Assembly: GCF_949987535.1 (NCBI RefSeq) | Contig: NC_080082.1 | Span: forward strand, 33,206,011 to 33,270,010 | Length of the DNA: 64,000 nucleotides | Source: Balaenoptera acutorostrata | Lineage: Eukaryota > Chordata > Mammalia > Artiodactyla > Balaenopteridae | Direction of reading: 5' to 3' | Shown: positions 55,716 to 64,000 of the stretch, in pieces | How positions within the stretch are numbered: the first letter of the stretch is position 1 | Layout of the letters: every line of letters starts with the position of its first letter | The notes under the pieces: generated by a model | What the model was told of the DNA's origin: nothing | The model's input: the letters and a program-made list of their open reading frames with translations, nothing else | The model's database searches: none | Translations under genes and position numbers: made by a program

Positions 55716-57639
55716 CCTGACTCGCCCAGCATTATAGCTCAGAGCATGTCAGCCAGCATCACCTTCTTCTCCTGATACTAATAGAGTCCCACGCTGACCC
55801 CACCGTGGCCTCCGAATAAGGCAGCCAGAGAGGCTGCTTGGCGTGGGACCCTTGCTTTTGCTGGAAAGTGAATACCTTTTCCTGACTCAGAAACAACCAA
55901 CACACACTCCTAAGACCCGTGATCTGAGTCATGGGAAGAGACACTGAAACTACTGCATTGTTTATCTCCAAGCCCTTATGCAATAGTTTTCCCACTATTT
56001 TTAAGCCTTCTGTCCCCTTCCCCCTCCCAGCCTTCCCTTTCCCCAACTTCAGCCCCCTACAGCCCAGCTCCTTGTTCAGTTCAGCTATTTCAGTTCGGGG
56101 TTGAATGGTCTAGACAGGAACCCAAAAATGCACAGTCTGCACACCGGTCCCCCACTGGGCCTCACAATAATTCCAAACAGAGCCCACGGACGTGAGACTG
56201 ATTGAGAGAGGAACTTAGGTTCCATGAGATCATCCACCCGAAGTACATACCACAGAGCCTGGCACAGTGCTCAAGAAATTGTCAAAACACAAGATTATGG
56301 TTCTACGTAGGTATTCATCCCCTTGGCTTTTACTTTCTTGGTCTTTCCTATTAAGATAACATTCTGGAACCATGGCCACTCTCTCAGCAACCTTGGAACA
56401 AAATAGGAAAGACAGTCTAGTCTGATTCTGGTGGGCTTCTCCAGCCCTTGACATAGTTTTGGCACACACCGCTGGGTCCTTTAGCTGCCTCATCGCCTAC
56501 AACCACAAAAATCTTGTGGGCATAGAGCAATAAACACTTATTCAGCTCACGTGCCTGTGGGCTGGCTAATCTCATTCTCCTGGAACAAGGGAGCTCGTCT
56601 GAGTATGCTTTTCTTATAGCGATGGTAGACGTGCAAGTGTACGTACTCAACCACATAAATGCATCCTGTTTCTGCCACATCCTATCTGATCAGATCTCAT
56701 TGGCTGAAACAAGTCAGGTGATCCTGTCCAAGGTTAAAGGTGAAGAAGTGTATTCCTCTCATGAAAGTGTGGGAGAGAGAGTGACAAATTCTGAAAATAA
56801 TTTAATCTACCCCGCCACTCCAGATTCCATTCATTCCTACTGTACCCCTACACCATGCATCTCTGAAATGCTCCTAGGTGATGCCTTGTGGGGTAGACGC
56901 AGAAAGGGGGAAATGGGCCTTCCTTGTCCCTCAGCCAGCGGGGGGAAGACCACCTCAGTGTTGACATTTTGTTTTCAGTTTCCCTGCAGCTACTTAATAC
57001 TCTCCTGCTGTTGCGTAAATGGACATGTCACATCTCCTCCTAAATTTAGAAAGTTACATGATGGCAACTGAGGCTCCTACTACTTTGGCATCTTGGAGAG
57101 CTCCCAGTGCCTTTCAAGACATTGCTCATTTTATCTCCTCTTGGATGGTTCCCCAATGTCTCAATGCCCCCGCTGCCCCACTTCTATGCTTCTGCTCCAA
57201 CCTTTGCGTACTCTGTCACGGCATTTGTCTTGCAGCTATTATCACTGTTGCTTCATCAGCCCATGAGATTAGTGTTTCTAAAGGTATTAGCTACTATGTC
57301 TCTTGGATCAGAAGTTTCTGGGGTGCGTGTTCCCAGACCCCTCCGTCAAAAGTCAAATAACAAAACATTTAACAATTGGTAGGGGATGGTACCCATCAGA
57401 CAGAATACTACTGCAGCCCTAGCAAGGGACTTCAGAGCGCCTGACTCTGCAAGGCGTTATTCTTTTGTTTGCTGAAAGTGGGGAGATCCAAGGGATCCTG
57501 CGTTAGGGGCCAGAGCAGCTAGAATGGGGAGGGAGAGTTCCCAAGATAATTGGGAAATTTGGTATTTATCAACAATTAAAGAAATTTTTAATATTTTGAC
57601 AATCAGTTCAGCTGTCTCGGTGTGTTCCATTTGAACCAG
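55716..57639. other. 1.9 kb without identified gene
   Basis: Frames include 56622-57071 (+, 149 codons) and 57019-57360 (+, 113 codons) overlapping out of phase. Neither has a domain I recognise, and no repeat family is obvious apart from possible old L2 text near 57180. Confidence 0.4.
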
Positions 57640-57752
57640 CCATGATCATGCTAGTCTCATGAATCATATTTTTTAGGGTGAAGCCTCAGGAATGCACATT
57701 TTTAATGTTTTCCAAGTGCTTAGATGCACATTAAAGTTCTAGACCCATTGAA
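57640..57752 (+). mobile_element. MER5A fragment
   Basis: Landmarks 'cctcaggaatgcacattttt' and 'tagatgcacattaaagttct' are in MER5A order. Diverged; strand tentative. Confidence 0.65.
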
Positions 57753-57754
57753 CT

Positions 57755-57845
57755 TGTAGGTCAGCTCCTTGGAGCTGGAGGTTACCTTGTTCGTGTCTCA
57801 AGTTCTATGCCCAGACTAGCACGTAGCTGTTCTTATCAGGGCATG
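57755..57845 (+). repeat. L2 3'-end fragment
   Basis: Plus-strand L2 3' text: 'tcagctccttggagctgg', 'tctatgcccagactagcac'. Confidence 0.5.
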
Positions 57846-58059
57846 AGCTCTCATAGAACAGTCCATCATGGCTGGCTAGCCCTGATGTGACATTAATCTT
57901 TAAGTCCCGTTCAATACATTTCACTGACTGCTTTCTCCATTTTCCCAGTGCTAATTTCTAGTGGAGAGTCCAGCTCATCTTTTGGAATTAGGTAATACAG
58001 GTCAAGATGGCTGACCTATTGAATGAGCTTTCTTGGGGGTCAGGCAAATGGGAGGAGGA
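57846..58059. other. No recognised feature
   Basis: Short unique-looking stretch. Confidence 0.3.
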
Positions 58060-58260
58060 GGAAGAGGCAGAAAGAATAAGGAAGCAATTCTAGATGGAGG
58101 GAAGAACAAGTAGAAAACTCATGAGGTGGGAACGAGCAGGACACTTTCATAGGACGGAAAGGAGGACAGTGAAGGTGAAGGTTTAAGAGCAAGTTGGGGG
58201 GAGAGCGATGCGAGATATATTTGGAGGTTGGAAGGGGCTAGAGCCAACAGAGCCTTATCA
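58060..58260 (-). repeat. L2 LINE fragment (weak)
   Basis: GA-rich text ending 'ggggctagagccaacagagc' resembles the reversed L2 body. Low certainty. Confidence 0.4.
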
Positions 58261-58267
58261 GTCACGT

Positions 58268-58400
58268 GCAGATATCAATCCCAGCTCTGCCCCTTAGAAG
58301 TCATATCATTTTATTATGTGATTTCGGGAAAGTTCTGGTTTTGTCATCCTTAAAATGGGGATAATAATACCAAATTCTGGGTTGGGAAATACTTTGAAGT
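58268..58400 (-). repeat. MIR SINE
   Basis: Reversed MIR: 'tatcaatcccagctctgcc', 'ttttgtcatccttaaaatgg', 'ggataataataccaaattc'. Confidence 0.8.
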
Positions 58401-58937
58401 TACTGTTACTTAAAGACTTACTTGAGAAAAATATTTGAAGTATTTGCTAAAGAGCATACAATGTATCCAATCCTCCAAACCAGAAGCTACAAACGCAACT
58501 GCCAATAAGGACAGGGCAGGTACCATTCCTGAGTGGAGAGGGCCAGAGGAGACTGTAGGGCATTGGACAGCACATGCCTCATTTACAGAAGGCAGGTGCT
58601 GCCCAGATCTGGTCAAAGGTTGCTAGACACTCTCTTTTTGTTTTCCCTAAAATTTGAATATTTAGATTCTTATATGGCATCTCTTGACTTAAAGTACTGG
58701 CAACCAACTAACAAAAAAGTTTTAAACAAAACAACAAAACCCTTCAGCAGGTTGGATTTGGTGGGAGAACTGCCATTTTGCAACTTTTCCTTGTAAACTC
58801 TAAAATCTGTCTCTTGATTAGAGCAGCCCTACAGAGTGCTGTGTGCCAGGACCTCTATGTCCCAGACCCCTACAAACTTGCTTTCATTGAACTGGACTTT
58901 AGTATTTTACTACCAGCCAATGCTCGAGGATAGTATT
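58401..58937. other. No recognised feature
   Basis: Unique-looking DNA. Short frames at 58410-58796 are unsupported. Confidence 0.4.
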
Positions 58938-59335
58938 AAAAGAGTCAGACAAAGACAAATATCATATGATATCACTTATATGTGGAATCTAAAAAAAGGG
59001 TGCAAATGAACTTATTTATAAAACAGAAATAGAGTCACAGATGTAGAAAACAAACTTATATTTACCAGGGGTAAGGGGGGGAGGGATAAATTGGGAGATT
59101 GGGATTGACTTTACACACTACTATATATAAAATAGATAACTAATAAGGACCTACTGTATAGCATAGGGAACTCTACTCAATACTCTGTAATGACCTATAT
59201 GGGAAAAGAATCTAAAACAGAGTGCACATATGTATATGTATAAATGATTCACTTTACTGTACACCTGAAACAAATACAACATTGTAAATCAACTATACTC
59301 CAATAAGAATTTAAATTAATTAATTATTTAAAAAA
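58938..59335 (+). mobile_element. 5'-truncated LINE-1 3' UTR
   Basis: About 400 bp of L1 3' end starting at the ORF2 stop region ('gacaaagacaaatatcatat', 'gatatcacttatatgtgg'), with a G-rich tract near 59070, 'aaggacctactgtatagcat' and 'acaacattgtaaatcaac', then an A/T tail to 59335. No clear target-site duplication was found. Confidence 0.88.
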
Positions 59336-59587
59336 GAAGCCCCCATGAAGCCCATATGTTTTCTGTAAGGATATTACTGATGGTATTATTTTCTTCATCC
59401 CATGGCATCTTTTTTTATGAGAAAATAATTAAAATAATGTTTTCTTTGGCCTTTAACCTTAGGAGTTGTTGTACTTATTGTGAGCAATGGGATTTTGTTT
59501 TCAAATTTGCTAGACACCAAAAGTCATGCAGATATCTTAATACATAGAAATGTCTTTGCATTAACTTCTAGAAACCTAGGAATAAAA

Positions 59588-59936
59588 ATTATGACTTGCC
59601 TTTAGAAAGTGGCCCACATAGTAGTAGCTGGGTGGGGACATGCGTCTGGTTCTGGCCAGTGAGTTGCGAGGGGAAGTATGCTACTTCTGAGCTGAAGCAT
59701 TTAATTCCTGGTTTGAGGCCCTCCAGAGCTCTCTTTCTCTCTGTTAAAGTAGCACTTTGAGATGGCAATTGCTCTGTCATCCTGAGTCCTGAGGTGTGAA
59801 TGTGAGAAGCAGAGCCTTCAGTCGCCCCTCAGTGGATATAAATACAGATGAGAAATGAACTTCTGTTTTGTTAAATAATTGAGACCTTGGGGGTTTTTCT
59901 TATTGCAGCAAAACTTAACCTATCCTAACTGATACA
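59588..59936 (+). mobile_element. MLT1-like LTR
   Basis: MaLR-type LTR: 'ttctggccagtgagttgcg' near the 5' side, 'gatgagaaatgaacttctg' and an end 'tatcctaactgatacat'. Middle diverged. Confidence 0.7.
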
Positions 59937-60749
59937 TAGTTAATAAGTATCAAATTAAGGGTTTGAATCAGTGTTGCCTTTCTCCAGAGCCCTTAGCCAC
60001 TACCTACTAGTATTCAACAGTAATAGTTAATATCATTCACTGCAGAGATAAAGTCAAATGTAAGAATATAGATAAAAGTGCTTTGTAATCTGTAAACACT
60101 TTATAAACATTTTATAAAAGCAAGTGATGTTATCAGACTTAATGATATTGATCTGGCCTCCTTAAAGAGGCTGTAAGATCTTTAGGGAAAGAGATTCTTT
60201 TCTTAAGTACTTTGAGATCTTACATATTCCTAGAGTATGCCTGCCTTACTATAGGGCACCTTACATGTTCTTAAATAATTCTTGTTGAATTGTATTTAAT
60301 AAGTGATGCAGAAGATCAAGAAAATAGCTTTGTGACACAGAATCCCTTTATTTACTGGTCCTCATAATAATAGGAATTTGCCTGTTAAAACTTTGCAAGC
60401 AAAACTGCTTACCTTTATAGAGGACAAAACCCAGGAGGTTTCTAGCAGCTAATGTTTGGTTCCTAAGGAAGGTGTAAAAGGAAGGATGGAGGTCAGGATG
60501 GACTGTTCCTGACCCCAGGGATGAGAGATGGAAGTAAATCATGAATATGATCACCACTGAAGCTGAGAAAGAGCCTATTAATGTCATGTAATCAATTTCA
60601 AAAAGATACAGTTGCACTTAGGGTATTTAAACCTTGGAGGTTTAAACTAAATCATACTTGTCACATGCACACAGTATCACTAATGAGCTTATGTAAATAT
60701 TTAATCTTCTCTATTTGCATTACTCAGCCCAGTCTATCTCACCAGACTC
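59937..60749. other. No recognised feature
   Basis: Unique-looking DNA without gene signature. Confidence 0.4.
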
Positions 60750-61070
60750 TTCCCCCAGCCTTCTCTAATACCATAATCCAACCTCATAGAACTAATCTGG
60801 TTTCCAGAGCTCACCATGCTCTTTTATGCCTCCCACCTTTACATATGCATTTGCCTGTTTGGACTCTCATCTTGCCTTCTCTCTCTACCCACTAAACATC
60901 TACACATCCTTCAAGGCTCAGCTCAAATATATCCTCCCGCCCCATCCCACCCCCCCGCTTTGGGAAACCTAACCTGAATCCTTCTACAACTACCCTTCCT
61001 AGTAGAATTTTTAGTATCTGTTTCTATGCCCCTATTGCATTTTGCTAACATTCCATAATTCTGAATATTA
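60750..61070 (+). repeat. L2 LINE fragment
   Basis: Plus-strand L2: 'agctcaccatgctctttta', 'ccttcaaggctcagctcaaa', 'gggaaacctaacctgaatcc'. The C-run at 60949-60956 is local. Confidence 0.72.
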
Positions 61071-61074
61071 CATT

Positions 61075-61175
61075 TATTTGTTTGACAAACTTTTATGAAA
61101 TCTTACTGCCAGTCATGGGGCCAGGTGCTGAGTATACGGAAATGAATAAGAAATTATACTTATTTGTGACAGTAA
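61075..61175 (-). repeat. L2 3'-end fragment
   Basis: Reversed L2 3' end: 'gggccaggtgctgagtatac', 'ggaaatgaataagaaatta'. It abuts a plus-strand L2, so two L2 pieces lie tail to tail. Confidence 0.65.
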
Positions 61176-61849
61176 GTGTCTCATTTTTTAACTCGCAAGC
61201 ATCATGCATTTGCAGGCTTGTAAGCAATGTGTTTTCTTTATATCTGTGTCCATATCCTACTTCTGCCTGCAACCATCAGGACTGTTTTGGAAGTGACAGA
61301 AATGCAATTCAAGCTGGGTTAGTTACAAAAGGGAATATATCAGCTCATGAACTCCAGGAAAGTTGACCATTCAAACTTGGTGAAAGTCAAGGATGGAGCC
61401 TTATTTTAGGAACAACGATAATAATGGTAACAAATAATGATTTGAATGCTATTCAGAATCTCTCTCTGTTTTACATTCCAGATTTTCTTTGCCTGCTCTT
61501 TTTATTTTCAGTATCAGCAGCTTGGCTTCTTTGGCATGGAAGGAAACATGGTCACCAAGACCCCCGAGATTTTATGTCTTACAGCTTTTACCACTGATGA
61601 CAGATGGCTGATGTTTCTTGGTTATAGACTGAAAAGTCTCAAAGTAGGATGCTAATTGGCTCATCCCTGACCACTTGTCCAATCCTAGAGCTTCCCAATG
61701 TTACCAGGAGATTAGAGAACTATGATTGGCTTGGTGGTCTCAGAGGTCCACCTTCAAACAACCAAGAAAGGCTGGAGGGGGAAAGTAGTGTAATCAGTTT
61801 CTCAGGAGAAAAGGGTGATGGTAAGCAGATAGGCATCGTTTTCTATGTC
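61176..61849. other. Unclassified old repeat likely at 61290-61790
   Basis: 'aattcaagctgggttagtta', 'atggtcaccaagaccccc', 'gctaattggctcatccctga' and 'tgattggcttggtggtctc' fit a common old mammalian repeat (with 'attggct' words) that I cannot name. No gene. Confidence 0.4.
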
Positions 61850-61950
61850 ACTGATTCTGTCATTCATTCAACATTCTTTGTATGCTTATTATGTTTAAAG
61901 CATTGTGCTAGGATGAGCTGGGGAAAAGAAATAAAGGATATGCAATTTCT
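61850..61950 (-). repeat. L2 3'-end fragment
   Basis: Reversed L2 3' end: 'tcattcattcaacattctt', 'aaagcattgtgctaggatg'. Confidence 0.65.
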
Positions 61951-61989
61951 ATCTGATCATTTGGTAGGAGAGGCTAGAGAGGCAATTTT

Positions 61990-62215
61990 GCCTACTGGTT
62001 AGGTACTCGGGGTCTAAAGCCAAAATGCCAAGCTAAATATTCTAGCTGTATGACTAATGTGACCTCAGGAGACTTTGATTTCAGTCTCCTCATCTGTAAA
62101 ATGGGGATAACAATCACAGCAATCTCATGGAACAGCTGTGATGTTTAATGAGCCACATGTGAAACATACAGCATAGTGCCTTGCATGGAGTAAGTACTCA
62201 ATGAATTTAGCTATT
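61990..62215 (-). repeat. MIR SINE
   Basis: Reversed MIR: 'tcagtctcctcatctgtaaa', 'atggggataacaatcacagc', 'tagtgccttgcatggagtaa', 'gtactcaatgaatttagct'. Confidence 0.88.
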
Positions 62216-62499
62216 ATTTTGTGCATGATCATAAGTCAAGGCAGAAAGAATTCTGTTTTGAAATGACAATACATAGAGCTGAAGATCCAAAAGAACCCCG
62301 ACAATTAATACTGACAGTGGGGCCCAGAGAAAGCATCATACAAGAAGAATCATTTAGTTTAATCTTTAGCAGCTGAACAGGATTTTAACAGAAGGGACAG
62401 GACATAAACAACATTTAAGAAAGATGGATAATTCAGGAGGAGAGAACAGCATGGGTCAAAATAAGAGGATGTGAAATGAGCAGTGGAATTCAGAAGTCT
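62216..62499. other. No recognised feature
   Basis: Short unique-looking stretch. Confidence 0.3.
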
Positions 62500-62690
62500 G
62501 GGTTTATACAGGGCTTCTAGAGCCTGAGATTCACATATATAGAGAATAGGAGATGTCACTATAAAGGAGGTTTGGATTGAGACTGTGAATTTATTGAATA
62601 CCAACCTAAGGGATTTCAATAGTTAACAGGGAGTCATTGAAGGTTTGGGACCCAGGAACTGAGTAACAAGATCTAACTGCACATTTGTCA
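62500..62690 (-). repeat. L2 LINE fragment
   Basis: Reversed L2 body: 'aacagggagtcattgaagg', 'actgagtaacaagatctaac'. The CHR SINE follows. Confidence 0.6.
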
Positions 62691-62708
62691 TTGAATAAAG
62701 ACTTTTTT

Positions 62709-63024
62709 TTTTCCCCCACCTTTAATTATTATTTATTTATTTATTTTTATTTTATTTTTTTGGCTGTGTTGGGTCTTTGCTTCTGTGCGAGGGCTTTCTC
62801 TAGTTGCAGCAAGCAGGGGCCACTCTTCATCGCGGTGCGCGGGCCTCTCACTATCGTGGCCTCTCTTGTTGCGGAGCACAGGCTCCAGACGTGCAGGCTC
62901 AGTAGTTGTGGCTCATGGGCCTAGTTGCTCCGCGGCACGTGGGATCTTCCCAGACCAGGGCTCGAACCCGTGTCCCCTGCATTAGCAGGCAGATTCTCAA
63001 GCACTGCGCCACCAGGGAAGCCCC
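62709..63024 (-). mobile_element. CHR SINE, short subtype
   Basis: Reverse-oriented CHR SINE. Target-site duplication 'aaagactttt' at 62698-62707 and 63025-63034. The tail side has a C5 interruption at about 62713. The frames at 62685-62985 are SINE translations. Confidence 0.93.
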
Positions 63025-63034
63025 AAAGACTTTT

Positions 63035-64000
63035 ATTAGAGCCTAAACTGCTGGAAAAATGAAATAGAACTCTCTTTCAGTCTCATCTATTTTTCCATCT
63101 TTGCTAGACATGGGTGCAGAGAAATATTTATCCATCACTAGAAAGTAGTATCATAAGGGCTGTTGTAAATGGCAACCAAAACTCATTCTCAGTTTGGGAA
63201 AGCAATAAGGAATAGTGGGGACTATGGCAAATTAGAGACTGTGTGTCCCTCAGAAGGGGACAACCATTTCTCAGATTCATTAAATGTTTAACATTTACAG
63301 GCCCAGTACAGGCCCAGTGTTAGCAAATATTCTGATAGTTCTAGAAAAGCTTAAAATCTAGATTTTTGGGGGTAAAAACCCTGATTTCTTTTCCATGTTG
63401 GCTGATAAAAAATTTTAAAGTCTGTAGGCTAAATAAAATATATCTATGGATTAAATTTGTCCAGGTTGAGAGCCCTGGATTCAAGTTGATCCAGAACAAG
63501 TATAAATATTGATCTGGATATCTGGATACCTTTGTTGTTATGACCATACCACAGTTTTTGCTAAAAGACTCAGAAATGAAAACAAAGAAACAGAATGCCA
63601 TGCACTGAAAGTATTGCCAGTAAACCCAAAAATAAATAAATAAATAAAATTTGAAGAGCTGAAGTTTTCCAATGTAAAATAAATTAAGATAAAAAAAGCA
63701 AAAAATATATAGAGAGAGCTCATAACAGCCATAGGTAGATTTTCGCATTTAGACCCATAACCTAGGAGCCTGAGTTTTAAATCTACATGACATTTTCCAC
63801 TGAGGCTACTTAAAAAAAAAGATTAAGGTCCAGTACAATGGAAAGAACTCAGGCTTTGGCATTTGAGAAATCTGAGTTAAAATGACTAATTTTGACAGGA
63901 ACATTTATAAGCTTATAAGTGTTACCTATAGCAGCTTTTATACTTACTGCTAAATAATGCTGCAGAATAAGCAACTACAAAATATGGGCATTATACAATA
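63035..64000. other. AT-rich DNA without identified gene
   Basis: A (AAAT)n run lies at about 63629-63650. A 135-codon minus-strand frame at 63341-63748 is rich in Phe/Leu/Tyr, as AT-rich chance frames are. Confidence 0.4.

Noticed and set aside
56622..57360. Two overlapping plus-strand frames of 149 and 113 codons
   Set aside because: They overlap out of phase, lack domains and show no supporting splice or promoter context.

Overview
This window is mammalian nuclear DNA, most probably from a cetacean. The main evidence is eight CHR-type tRNA-derived SINEs, seven of which show clear target-site duplications (TSDs). CHR elements are known only from whales, hippos and ruminants. No Bov-B or Bov-tA repeats, which crowd ruminant genomes, were recognised. 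The LINE-1 3' ends are of the type found in cetartiodactyls. The species call is an inference from repeat content, not from an alignment.

I find no convincing protein-coding exon, tRNA, rRNA or CRISPR array. Open reading frames are short. The longest are chance frames across repeats (for example the SINE at 46.6 kb and the LTR at 27.4 kb) or unsupported frames in unique DNA (a 180-codon frame at 35612-36154, minus strand). The window therefore reads as intergenic or deep intronic sequence, layered with transposable elements of very different ages.

Layout. 0-8 kb: L2, MLT1 and MIR relics, a 5'-truncated L1 with TSD (2987-3586), a purine tract, then unique DNA. 8-17 kb: three CHR SINEs, one splitting a MIR and one splitting an L2. 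17-22 kb: an old L1 and three MaLR LTRs, two of them MLT1A-like in opposite orientation. 22-26 kb: mostly unique, with possible conserved noncoding blocks. 26-34 kb: an ERV-type LTR with TATA box and AATAAA, an AT-rich degenerate tandem repeat, an old L1 containing an 82-nt imperfect hairpin, and an old LTR. 34-45 kb: mostly unique, with several 5'-truncated L1 3' ends, one holding a nested SINE. 45.9-48.8 kb: a long old L1 on the minus strand carrying two CHR SINEs in opposite orientation. 49.3-52.6 kb: a partial MLT1, then a decayed ERV-L provirus on the minus strand with recognisable protease and reverse transcriptase motifs and an L1 inserted in it. 53-64 kb: MIR, L2, L1, MER5A and MLT1 relics and one more CHR SINE.

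Nesting gives a relative order: MIR, L2, MER5A, old L1M and MLT1 or ERV-L are older; truncated L1 3' ends came next; CHR SINEs are the youngest. I found no coherent new gene system. The most unusual items are the hairpin at 30980-31061, the ~54-bp direct repeats around the L1 at 54 kb, and the readable ERV-L pol. Subfamily names come from recognition by eye and need a repeat-library search.
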